Shown here: piece after piece, positions 39,026-50,071 of the stretch | How the letters are laid out: each line of letters opens with the position of its first letter | How positions within the stretch are numbered: position 1 is the first letter of the stretch | NCBI GenBank assembly: GCA_009763385.1 | Contig: CM019825.1 | Location: forward strand, 117,733,131 to 117,797,130 | Direction of reading: 5' to 3' | From: Coix lacryma-jobi var. lacryma-jobi | Lineage: Eukaryota; Streptophyta; Magnoliopsida; Poales; Poaceae | DNA: 64,000 nt | The notes under the pieces: model-generated | Seen by the model: only the letters and a program-made list of their open reading frames with translations | The model's database searches: none | What the model was told of the DNA's origin: nothing | Translations under genes and position numbers: made by a program

Positions 39026-41868
39026 GGCGTAGTCCTGAGGCCCCACAGCACCGAGGGGAGTTCTGTAGCCCACCCCTTTCCGAAATTCTTGAGGGTCTTG
39101 AACAGCCTTGGCTTCAGCCCATGGAGTATCATGCCGTTGGCGCGCTCGACCTGCCCGTTGCATTGGGGGTATGCGACCGAGGCCCAGGTTACGCGAATGT
39201 TGTTGTCATCGCAGAAGCTGGTGAACTTTTTGCCCGTGAATTGGGTGCCATTGTCGGTGATGATGACATTAGGCACCCCGAACCGGTACATGATGTTGGC
39301 GATGAACTCGACGGCCTTCTCGGAGGTGGGGTCTCCTATCGGCTTAGCCTCGATCCACTTGGTGAACTTGTCGACGGCCACGAGCATGTGTGTGTACCCT
39401 CCACTTGTCCTTTTGAGGGGACCCACGAGGTCGAGCCCCCAAACGACAAAAGGCCAAGTGATTGGGATCATCTGCAGGGCGTGTGCGGGCTGGTGCGTTT
39501 GCCTGGCGTAGAATTGACACCCATGGCACGCTCGGACCAAACGCTTGGCGTCCCCAATGGCGGTCGGCCAATAGAAGCCTTGACGGAAAGCGTTCCCAAC
39601 CAGGGTCCTCGGCGCTGCGTGGTGGCCGTAAGCCCCCGAGTGCATATCGTCGAGGAGCCTGCGCCCTTCCTCGAGTGGGATGCAGCGTTGAAGGATCCCA
39701 GTCGGGCTTCGTCGGTATAGCTCCCGTTCGTCGCCGTAGATGACGTAGGTCTTGGCCCTCCGAGCGATGCGTCGGGCCTCCGTCTTGTCTTCTGGTAGCT
39801 CGCCTCGCGTCAGGTAGTCGAGGTAGGGCGTCCGCCAGTCGAGGGGCCGTGATGACGAAGGGGCGTGTGCGTCGACCTGCATCGCCTCTGCGGACGTCGA
39901 GTTGTCCTTCTCGAGGGGTGGCGCTGAGAGTCGAGCCCCCGTGTCTTGCTCGAGGGGTGGCGTCGAGGTGCCAGCCCCCGGGACGATTTCGACGGACGGC
40001 TCGAAGACGTCCCTCGAGAAGACGTCTGGCGGTACCGTGCCGCGTGTGGATGCCAACTTTGCCAACTCGTCTGCGGCCTCGTTATATTTCCGAGCTACGT
40101 GGTTGAGCTCGAGGCCGTAAAACTTGTCTTCCAGCTTGCGCACCTCCCCGCAGTATGCCTCCATCTTGGGATCGATGCAGCTTGAAGCCTTCATAACCTG
40201 GTTGACGACGAGCTGCGAGTCTCCTCGGGCGTCGAGGCGTCGGACCCCGAGCTCGAGGGCGATGCGCAGCCCATTGACGAGGGCCTCATACTCGGCGACG
40301 TTGTTGGAGGCGGGGAAGTGCAAGCGTAGCAGATAGCGCATGTGTACTCCGAGGGGCGAGATGAAGAGCAGGCCTGCTCCTGCCCCCGTCTTCGTGAGGG
40401 ATCCATCGAAGTACATGGTCCAGAGCTCGGCTTGAATCTGCGCCGGCGGGAGCTGAGTGTCGGTCCATTCAGCAATGAAGTCCGCCAACGCTTGCGACTT
40501 GATGGCCTTTCGCGGGGCATAGGTGATGGTCTCCCCCATTAGTTCGGCGGACCACTTGGCGATGCGCCCAGTGGCCTCCCGATTGTTGATGATCTCTCCG
40601 AGGGGGAAGGACGACACCACCGTCACGGGATGAGCGAGGAAGTAGTGTTGGAGCTTGCGCCTTGTGACGATGATGCCGTAGAGCAGCTTTTGGATGTGCG
40701 GGTACCGGACCTTGGCCTCGGAGAGTACCTCACTGGTGAAGTATACCGGTCGCTGGACCGGCAATGTATGACCCTCCTCGTGCCTCTCGACGGCTATGAC
40801 CGCGCTAACCACCTGAGTGGTTGCGGCCACATAGAGGAGGAGGGGCTCGGGGGAATCGTCACCTTCGGCTGGTCGCGGGGGCATGAGAATTGGTGCAGAA
40901 GTCAGCAGCCCCTTCAACTTGGTTAAGGCCTCCTCCGCTTCGGCGGTCCACGCAAAGTGTTCCGTCTTTTTTAGCAGGCGGTAGAGGGGTAGCGCTTTTT
41001 CCCCTAGCCTCGAGATGAATCTGCTGAGAGCGGCTAGGCAGCCTGTTACTTTCTGCACACCCTTGAGGTCACGAATCGGGCCCATCCTCGTGACTGCTGA
41101 GATTTTTTCAGGGTTTGCCTCGATCCCCCGTTGTGAGACGATGTAGCCAAGCAGCATGCCTCGAGGCACACCAAAGACACACTTCTCGGGGTTGAGCTTC
41201 ACATTCTTGGCCCGGAGGCACTCGAACGTGGTCTCGAGGTTGCTGATGAGGTTCCCTACTTTTTTAGTTTTAACCACGATGTCATCGACGTAGGCCTCGA
41301 CGGTCTTGCCTATGTGCTCGCCAAAGATGTGCTGCATACATCGCTGGTACGTTGCCCCGGCGTTTCGAAGGCCGAAGGGCATCGTAACATAGCAGTACAT
41401 ACCAAATGGCGTGATAAAAGAGGTCGCGAGCTCATCGGATTTTCTCATTCTAATTTGGTGGTAGCCGGAATACGCATCAAGGAACGAAAGCACTTCGCAC
41501 CCAGCAGTGGAATCGACGATCTGGTCAATTCTAGGTAAAGGAAATGGAACTTTTGGACATGCTTTATTTAAACCAGTGTAATCTACACACATCCGCATTT
41601 TTCCATTCTTTTTCCTAACTAGTACAGGGTTAGCTAGCCACTCTGGGTAAAATACCTCCTTGATGAATCCGGCCGCCAAAAGCTTGTGCACCTCCTCGCC
41701 GATGATCTTGCGCTTTTCCTCGTCGAAGCGGCGCAGGCGTTGCTTCACCGGTCTGGACCCGGCCTGGATTTCCAAGGCGTGCTCGGCGACTTCCCTCGGT
41801 ATGCCCGGCATGTCCGAGGGGTTCCACGCAAACATGTCGATGTTCGCGCGGAGAAAGTCGACGAGCAC
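38746..41868 (-). pseudogene. pol: Pol of G2 (RT, RNase H, integrase), integrase C-terminus missing
   Basis: The frame has no internal stop over 1,040 codons. RT contains FLDAYSGYHQI and YVDD at residues 193-196. After the first RNase H comes a second, archaeal-type RNase H (MYFDGSLTKTGAG ... NNVAEYEAL), a Tat-lineage hallmark. Integrase follows with GHHAAPRTL/CHGCQFYARQ zinc finger, then WGLDLVGP, ITDNGTQFT and NGQVERAN with D, D and E in place. After LRTTPS the protein stops resembling integrase. The last 80 or so residues are the reverse complement of the antisense gene, so a deletion fused the two genes at about 39020. It lies in the same frame as gag, separated by a TAG at 41875-41877. 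Confidence 0.88.
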
Positions 41869-41874
41869 TGCTTC

Positions 41875-44800
41875 CTATTTGGGCTCGAGGCTGGTACTGA
41901 TGGTCAGCGTCTTGCCATTGGCCGAGGTCGGGTCAACGGGTATTTGCTTGGTATGCTCGGCCGGCTCGAAGGTGCCGGCGTGACGCTTTGCTTCTGGGGC
42001 CCCCTCGGTGGCCAGAGCTGCCAAGGCCTCGAGCGAGTCGAGGTGGACGTTGGCCTCCCCCTGCTCGACGCACTCCACGTCGCAGTGGTATGCGTGCTCG
42101 TAGGAGGTGTCGACGGTGATGACCCCTTTTGGCCCCGGCATCTTGAGCTTCAAGTACGTGTAGTTAGGAATCGCCATGAACTTGGCGTAGCCTGGCCGGC
42201 CGATGATGGCGTGGTAGGTCCCTTGGAAGCCGACCACCTCGAAGGTGAGCGTTTCCTGTCGGAAGTTTGCCGGCGTGCCGAAGCAGACCGGCAGGTCGAT
42301 GCGCCCGAGGGGGTGGGCCTTCTTTCCTGGTACTACTCCGTGGAACCCCCCGACACTGGGTCGGAGCTGTCCTTCTGAAATCCCCAGGAGGTCGAGGGTC
42401 TCGAGGTATATGATGTTGAGGCTCGAGCCCCCATCCATCAACACCTTGGAGAACCGAACGTCGACTATGACGGGGTCGACGACAAGGGGGTAAGCCCCCG
42501 GGTTTATGACCCGGTCCGGATGGTCGTCACGGTCGAACGTGATTGGCGCATCGGACCAGTCAAGATACCGGGGGGCGTCGTGGCCAAGCGAAAGGATTTC
42601 CCGGCGCTCCTTCTTTCTTTCTCGAGCTGAGAGCCCGACGGTCGGCCCCCCGTAGATCATGTAGCAGTCGCGCACCGGGGGGAAGTCGCCATCTGCGTTT
42701 CTGCCGCCGCGTCGATCGGTATCCTTTCCCTTAGGCGCGTCTTCCTTCTTATCGCCGAGCTTGGAGTAGTAGCCCTTCAACAGTCGGCAGTCTTTCAACT
42801 TGTGGTTTACGGGGCCCCTGTGGTAGGTACAGGGATCCTCGAGCATCTGGTCGAAAACAGCCCCATCGGGGGGGCCTCGGGGCTTCTTAGGCTCGAGGGC
42901 GCCCGCGAGCACCTCTTTGTCGTCGTCGTCGTCGGCGCCACGCTTCGCCTTCTGGCCCTTGCGTTTGTTTTTCTTCCTTTTGTTGCCGTCATTGTTGTCG
43001 TCCTTGGCGTCGTTGCCCTTGTTGGAGCCCTCCGGCGCGATCACCGCCTTGCCTTTCTCCGTGGAACGGCCAAAGAAGGCCCCCACTGCTTCGTCGCCCG
43101 AAGCAAAGCTTGTGACGCGATCCATCAGGTCCTCGACCATCCCGGGACGGTAGCGTCCTAGCTCATGAACAAGCTCTTGGCATGTCGTGCCCGCGAGGAA
43201 CGCTGAGATGACGTCCTCGTCAGGCACGTGGGGGAGCTCGAGACGCTGCTTCGAGAACCGTCGAGCGAAGTCGCGGAGGGGCTCGTCCGCCGCCTGCCTG
43301 CAACGCCGTAGGTCCCAGGGGTTGCCTGGGCGCACGCAGGTCCCCTTGAAATTCCCGTCGAAGACCCTGACTAGGTCGGCCCAGTCATGGATCCGATCCG
43401 GCGGGAGCCCCCCGAGCCACCGTCGGGCGGTGTCCGAGAGGTAAAGTGGGAGCTGACGGATGATCACGCGGTCGTCGTTCTTCGCTCCGCCCAGTTGGCA
43501 GCCAAGGCGGAAGTCCGAGAGCCAGAGCTTGGGCTCGACCTCCCCGTCATACTTCACGATGTTGGTCGGCGGTCGGAAGCGGTCGGGGAGGGTCGAGCTG
43601 CGGATGGCCCGGCTGAAGACTCGGGGGCCCGGGGGCTCGAGGACCTGCCGGTCCTCGTCGCTGTCGTAGCGCCCCCCTCGATGGGCGCTATAGCCACGCT
43701 CTTGGGCCCCCTTGTCCATGCGCCGTCGGTTGATGTCGTTGCGGGCGTCGTTGGGGTCTCGAGGCGGTCGGTTGTCGACGATCCGTTCGCGGACTGGCCT
43801 AGCTCGAGAGGCGTCCGGCTGGTGGACGGATGCCTCGCGAGCGTCATGGGGCGTGTCCGCCGGTCTCCCCGAGGCTGCTCCACGTCGGCGTGACGCCGAG
43901 CTCTCGGCCTGCTGCACCGCGGCTGTCTCGAGGAGGTTTTTCATTTCTCCGAGCATGCGCCTGGCATCGGGGTTGGAGACGGCGGGCAGGTCTCGGAGCA
44001 TCATAGCTGCCGCCACCACGTTCTGCCCAGCTCGCGGGAAACATACCTCGGGGCGCGCAGGTGCCCCGTCCTCGAGGATCCGCCGGTGGACCTCTCGAGC
44101 CCGGCCTCGAGCTCCGGCTCCTCGGGGCTGGGGTGGTTCCTGCATCAGGGTTTGCTGGAGCTACAGCAGGTGTCGCCGTTCCTCCTCGGCTTTGGTGATT
44201 GCCTCCTGCACTTGTGCGAGTTGCGCCGCCCGGCCATCGTCGTGCTTAGGCGGCACAGCCGGTGGTAGAGGTTCGTCCCTTCCCTGAACGCGTGATCCGC
44301 CTGCCGCGGCCACGTCGCTAGGTCCCTCTAGGTCGAGTGCCGGCCTGCCGTCGTCGCCTTCGTCCTCGGTGTCGCATACGACTCCCTCGAGGTGGAAGCA
44401 CTCCCTGGTGGGATCCCAGAGGTCGGGGTCGTGGTAGTCGTATTCGTCGGAGTCGGAGCTGTTGACGGCGCGCCGCCTTGACCGATGCTGGGACCGCAGC
44501 TCGCGGTACCATTCTCCGACGGTGGCCCGCCGAGGTGGCTCGAAGGCTGGCAAAAAGTCGCGGTCGACGCACGCGGGGTGGACGATCTCCAGGCTGGCCA
44601 TGGTCTGCAGCGGCGCGCCCGGACGCTGTTCCCGGTCCACCATCGTCTGGTCCTGATGGCGCTCGTCGCAGCGGTGGGCGTATACAGCCGCAGAGCTGTC
44701 GAGGCCGACCGGGAACCGCTGGCGCCGAGCGCGGCGCGACCCGTGCGGGAGGAGGCTGAATGGCGTCGACGGCGCGCGGCTCGGAGGCCTCTGGCCTGGT

Positions 44801-45159
44801 TCCTGGTCCGTACGCATGATGAATGTGAAGTCGCTCGGCGGGCGCGGGTGCGTCCTGGAGGTCTCCGGCCGCGCGCCGGGCTGGTTTCCCCTTGGGGACC
44901 CTGCACCGGCTACGGGGGTGTAGGTGTTTGCCGTAGGCACCGCCTGCGCTCGGTGACGACGGCGCCGCTCGCGATGTGGCGGCACGTGGTGGTGCGGGCG
45001 GCGCGTCACGCCCTCCGCGCGGGGTGGCGTGACACGCACTCCGCTCGGGCCCTCCGTGGAGAGCAGAGTCAGCTCGTTGCTGTTGCCTATGGCCAGGAAC
45101 TCGAGGCTCCCGAACCAGACGACGGCACCAGCCGAGAACGGAAGAGGGGATGAAGCCAT
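41875..45159 (-). pseudogene. gag: Gag-protease of G2, with an in-frame TAG
   Basis: The frame can start at 45159 (MASSPLPFSAG), just after the PBS, and runs to the TAG at 41875. One TAG at 44161-44163 splits it, preceded by CTG and followed by CTC CAG CAA. Downstream, the Retrotrans_gag core shows ARRWLGGLP and FARRFSKQRLELPHV. A Lys/Asp-rich stretch and a zinc knuckle of the C-x2-H-type follow (CTYHRGPVNHKLKDC). The aspartic protease motif is LMDGGSSLNIIY. Gag forms the particle and the protease matures it. With both TAGs read through, gag and pol form one 2,138-codon frame, so the copy decayed only by point changes in this part. Confidence 0.82.
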
Positions 45160-45197
45160 CCAGGAATCAACGAGAAATCGGCTCGGACACGCGAAGT

Positions 45198-45215
45198 CCC
45201 CTACCTGGCGCGCCA
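45198..45215 (-). promoter_or_regulatory. Primer-binding site of G2
   Basis: Minus strand TGGCGCGCCAGGTAGGGG, two bases inside the right LTR end. TGGCGC... is the usual start of a gypsy PBS; I do not assign the tRNA. Confidence 0.85.
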
Positions 45216-45217
45216 AC

Positions 45218-46506
45218 TGTCGGTGTTTCGTACCCGGGGGTATCACACCAACGAGTAATATGATCGCGTGCTTCTCTTCCTGGATGGTGATGCAAGGGGA
45301 CACAAGGATTTATCCTGGTTCGGGCAAAGAAGGCCCTACGTCCAGCGGGGGGAGATGTTCTTGTATTACTTGCACCTAAGTGCTTGTACAGGGGAGAATA
45401 CAAGCTCAGTGAGCGTGGACCGGAGTCCGGACTCGTGTCTGTGCGTGGACTCGTGTGTCGTGTTCGTCCTCCTGAATGAGGGCCCTAGTGTCCCCTTTTA
45501 TAGAGCAAGGGGAGGCCAGGGTTACATAAAGGTATTACAGGTATCGGGGCGTATGGTGCCCCATACGGAGAAGGGTAGGAACCCTGTCTTGTCGGGGCCA
45601 CTGGAGCCGATGTGATCGTCGCTGTTGAGGCGTCCTTGGGTCGTGGCTTCCATCCTGGGCGCGGACGTGGTGGCGCGACAAGGCGGGAGCCGTACAACAC
45701 CCATCCTGGAATGTACAGTACGTGGTGAGGTCCCTCCGGGTCTTGGGGTACCTGTCCTCCAATAGCATGAAAGTAGTTAGGGCTCGAAGGGCGCGGAGCC
45801 GGCTTCGAGGTGGTGCCACGGGGGCTCGAGGGGCGCGGAACCGGCCTCGAGGTGTTACAGTGCAGGGCTCGAGGAGCGCGTAGCCGGCCTCGAGGGGTTA
45901 CAGTGCCAGGCTTGGCCGAACAGTGCTGTACTGGTGCCCTTTTGCCCATGCTTGTGGTGAAAATGAGACTTGACCTTTACTCCGAGTCACTGTGGTACAT
46001 GCCATGCACTAGTGGACATGACCGGAGTAGGTGAAGTCATTAAATGCGTGGTATGGGCTGGTACGGCTGTTTGAGCGGCTCGAGGTCCGTGTGTTAAGGC
46101 TCGAGGTGTGGGGGCGCGCATGCCCGAGGTCTGGAGGGCTCGAGCGAGACGGAGAGAGATCGTGCTCGCCCGAGGCCTGGCCGGGGGGGCTCGGGCGAGA
46201 CGGAGATAGAGCGTTCGCCCGAGGCCTAGCTGGGAGGGCTCGGGCGAGACGGAGACGGAGCGTTCGCCCGAGGCCTGGCTGGGAGGGCTCGGGCGAGACG
46301 GAGACGGAGCGTTCGCCTGAGGCCTGGCTGGGAGGGCTCGGGCGAGACGGAGACGGAGCGTTCGCCCGAGGCCTGGCTGGGAGGGCTCGGGCGAGACGGA
46401 GACGGAGCGTTCGCCCGAGGCCTTGCTGGGAGGGCTCGGGCGAGACGGAGACGGAGCGTTCGGGTGTTTGCGTTGATTGGGGGTACCCTTTTTTGTGCCA
46501 CCGACA
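45218..46506 (-). repeat. 5' LTR of gypsy G2 (1,289 bp)
   Basis: Same ends as the left LTR and a TATA box at 45496-45502 (minus strand). Seven 49-bp U3 repeats lie at 46138-46465, several hundred bases upstream of the TATA box. Confidence 0.92.
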
Positions 46507-47571
46507 TGTCTTCTTCATGAAAGCTCAAATAAAGATGCGATTTGAAACATGGCAGACGATGTTGATTGCCTCAGCCCAAAAACGCCTAGGAGTCCTGTGC
46601 TCATCGAGCATCGTCCTGGCCATCTCAACAACGGTCTGGTTCTTGCACTCAACAACACCGTTCTGCTGGGGGACATAAGGAGAAGACAATTGATGCTCGA
46701 TTCCAAGAGAAGAACAGAAGGAGGTAAACTGCAAGTTGACAAACTCAGTACCATTATCGCTACAAATAGCTCTAACAGTATCAAGGGGAAACTCAGTTTT
46801 TAACCTCAAAATAAGATCTCAGGCAAAAGAAAAAGCTTCATCCTTAGCCTCCATGAAGAATACCCAAGAGTACCTCGAAAAATCATCAACGATCACTAGA
46901 CCATACCACTTCCCACCCGCTGAGCAAACCCGAGCTGGACCAACAGTGTCCATGTGTAATAGCTCGCCGTGTTGCTTGGTCATCACCTGATTAACTGGTG
47001 GGTGAGAAGTAGGAACCATCTTCCCGTGATGACAAGGATGACAAACAAGGTCCTTCTGAAATTTAAGCTTGGGCAATCCTTGGATTAAGCCAAGTGAGCT
47101 AAGTCTTGCAAGCAAGTCAAAATTCAAGTGACCAAGCCTCCTATGCCACTTCCACAAATCAGAAGAAGGACCAGTCATCAAACATCTAGCAGAGCTGAAA
47201 GAACGTGAAAAATCGGCTCTGAAAACACGGCCAAATGGGACGACCCAACAAACAAGGTCTCCCCGAGAATCCAAAACTCGACTAAGGCCTTTCTTAAAGC
47301 GCACTTCAAAATCGTCTTCAAGAAGTTGTGAAACCGAGAGCAAGTTAAAATGCAAGTTAGAAACCAAAGAAACATCCTTGAGAACGAAATTTTCATTGAG
47401 CCAAATAGCTCCATGAGAAACAACCTTACCTCTACCACTATCCCCGAAATTGATGTACTCCTTGTGCATCATGGGGTCTAGGCTGGAGAACCATTCCTTC
47501 CTTCCGGTCATGTGGCGCGAGCATCCGGAATCGATGAGCCACATGTTCTTCAGCCGAAGTTCCTGCATCAA
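46507..47571 (-). pseudogene. pol: Pol of Sirevirus B, right segment (protease and integrase core)
   Basis: Encodes DSGCSRHMTG, the GAG-pre-integrase zinc finger (WHRRLGHLNFDLLA, CHPCHHGK) and the first two integrase acidic sites, then ends abruptly at G2 within the MKKTS segment. It has TGAs shared with the left copy. Positions 46507-47544 repeat 31426-32463 with no length difference and about 13 substitutions by eye. The frame begins at 47571, just after the splice-acceptor-like TTGATGCAG. Confidence 0.88.
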
Positions 47572-47636
47572 TAGAAGGGCAGGAAATGAGCATATGGCAC
47601 AACACTGGTGTTAGTATACTGAGAAGAATAACAGTG

Positions 47637-50066
47637 CTATGTCATAGGCCCAGAAAGAGTGTTAGAAGGAACACCAAACTGTCCTCGTCCCATGAGCGGA
47701 TAGCGATCACCACCAAATTGAAAAGATGGTCCGCTATGGAACAGAAATCCTCCAAACTCACTTCCTCGTCCCATTTGAACAAAGCGATCACCACCATGCT
47801 GAAAAGGTGGTCCGCTATGGGACGGAGCAGCAAAACCTCTTACACCCGGCTCACGATCGTATTGAGGATGACCAGAACCGCGAAGGGCACGACCACCACC
47901 CCGTGGTCTAGCTGCCTGGGGCCTAGCCGCCTGAGGGGGTGCACCTCCAGGCCTAGCGCCCTGTCTCTGAACTACCTGACCTTGCACACCATGGAGAGGG
48001 TGGTGCCTGGCCTCGTTGTTCAATTCCATCTCCCTCCTAACCGCTCTCTTCCTCCGAAAGCAAAACTCAGCCAGGTGACCCTCGCGGTGACAGAACTCGC
48101 ACTCAAACCTCACCACTCTCTTGGGTTGTTGGTTTGCTCGGTTGCGAGGATTGTTCACTTTGGCTGGTTGCTTGCCCTTCGGAAGGGGATCACTAGAGTG
48201 GCCAGGAAGGGTGTCAAGTGTGTTCCTAATATGGTTAGGTTTGGGAACCCACACTTTCTTGTGAGGTGGAGCCTTGGGAGACTCAACAAGGATACCATCC
48301 TTGGTGATAGGCTTAGGTGGCTCAGGTGGGGTGATCTTGATAAGCTTAGGGAAAGTGGATGGTTTCTCACTTGGGTCTACTCCGCTAAACTCACCGATTT
48401 TGCCAAAGACACTAGAGCCCACACCTCCTGAAGCAAAGCCTACTCCCGGACCTCCAGTCCCCCTCTTGAACTGACTGATCATCATGCCCAACTGCGGCTC
48501 ACTGCATGACACCCAACTCAGGATGGACCAAAGGTATGTGTTTTCCTCCTCGGTTTGCATCCTGTCATGCCGACAGTTGGCAATCTCAAGCTCCATCGCC
48601 GCGCATCGCTCACATGGAGCGGACAAGGTGCTAACTGAGCTGGCCTTCATAGCTTCAGCAAGCTTGGCACTAACTTCTGCCAACTCAGTTTGCAAGCCTG
48701 GACAAGACTTGCAGGCGCCTAGCAAAGAAGACCTCGCCTTCATTTCCTCTAACTCCTTCTTTAGGGAGGCATAAACTTTGCACTCACCAACCAAGTCTAG
48801 CCTACTCTTCAGCTCATCATACACCTCGATCAAAGAGGCATACTTGGTTTGCATGGTGGCAAAGTTGGTCATATGCATCGTGCACTCATCACACTCCTTC
48901 TCCTCGGCCACCTTCACCTCGGTCCTAGCACTCTCAAGCTTCTTAAGCGCCTCTACCATTTTAGCCTTGAACTCATTGCGCTCTCTAATGGCACGCTTAA
49001 GTTTCTTATCTTGTCCGAGCACTATGTCAGCTAAGGTATCGCGCTCACTGGTAAGACGATCAACAAGAGAAGAAGATGATACCTCGGAAGCATCATCATC
49101 GTCGTTGGTGTCAGCGTCCTTGTCTAAACACTTGCGGTCCTCCTCATCCAATGCCATGGTGCAGAAGCCCTTGGAGGAGTTGCCGAAGAAGCAGAGTCCA
49201 TTGAAGCGTTCTTCAGTCTTGTGCTCGGACCCATCATCGCTGGAGTCGCCGTCGGAGCTCTTCTCGATGTCACTGATGGAGGCGATGAAGGCACGCCGAC
49301 CGGCATTGAAAGCCTTCTCCACGTCCTCCCGACGGTAGCCACCCTTCTTCTTCCTCGCGCCCTTGTTCTCCGGCTTGGCCTTGCGCCTGGAGTTGCGGTT
49401 CTTGCTGGGGAAGCTCTTGTCGCGCTTGGGGCAGCTTGCGACGAAGTGATCCGGATCTCCACATCCGTAGCAGCCCTCACATGCGCCATCACACCGACGA
49501 TTCAGGCGGTTATTTTGGAACCGCGAGAACCGGGTGATGATGAGGGCGATCTCATCATCGCCCAACGCCTCCACCTGCTCCTCTGTCACTGAAAGCAAAG
49601 AAGACAAAGAAAAGAGAGGTGGAGAATCATCAGCGGAAAGAGTCGATCCACCCTTTCCTGAGACCAAAGCCGTGGAATGTGAAGATGGGTTCATCAGCTT
49701 GGCCTGAGTCAAGTGATCGATCATGGTGGACTTGAGCTTGGTGAATAGCTCGTCCATGGTGAGGGTGTCATAGGATGGAGACTCTATGATGGTCGACACC
49801 TTCACCTCCCATACCTTCCGATCCAGGGCATATAGTAACTTGAGTGCCCTCTCATGATCATCATAATGTTGGTTGTCCCGATTGGCACGCATCTTGTTCA
49901 CAATCATTTGGAAACGAGCGAACATAGCGTCAATCGTCTCTCCCTCCAACTGAACAAAGTTCTCGTACTCTCGCTTGTAGGTCTCAAAGAGTCTGGTCTT
50001 GACCTGAATGGTCCCCTCATGATAGCTCTAAAGCTTCACCCAGATCTCTCGTGTCGTTTCAAGCTC
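47637..50066 (-). pseudogene. gag: Gag of Sirevirus B, main part (split by C)
   Basis: Homologous to gag of A. The UBN2 core carries a TAG at 50028-50030 where A has CAG. A zinc knuckle (CYGCGDPDHFVASC), an acidic region and a coiled coil follow, then a second zinc knuckle (CEFCHREGHLAEFC) and a Gly/Phe-rich tail (FQHGGDRF, FQFGGDRY) that A has lost. The N-terminal 78 codons or so lie on the other side of Sirevirus C at 62154-62388. The frame differs from pol, so pol needs a frameshift or splicing. Confidence 0.88.
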
Positions 50067-50071
50067 GGAGA
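50067..50071. repeat. Left target-site duplication of Sirevirus C (GGAGA)
   Basis: GGAGA directly before the LTR start TGCGG. The same five bases follow the right LTR at 62149-62153. The site is in gag of Sirevirus B. Confidence 0.95.

Larger units (their letters stand above)
32464..46506 (-). mobile_element. Ty3/gypsy element G2 (Tat lineage) with antisense gene
   Basis: Both LTRs are present (32464-33794 and 45218-46506) with TG...CA ends. The PBS lies next to the right LTR and a purine tract next to the left one, so the element runs on the minus strand. Gag-pol order is PR-RT-RNase H-RNase H-like-INT, typical of gypsy. The antisense spliced gene (PF04195-type product) between pol and the 3' LTR is typical of the Tat group (relatives of maize Grande and rice RIRE2). 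The flanks are not a 5-bp duplication: each side carries a full 1,038-bp copy of Sirevirus B pol. Coding parts have stops and a deletion. Confidence 0.9.

Noticed and set aside
46507..47544. Independent third Sirevirus element right of G2
   Set aside because: It continues without a break into gag of B and lies in the same frame. A duplication of part of B is simpler, although a recombinant of two close copies cannot be excluded.
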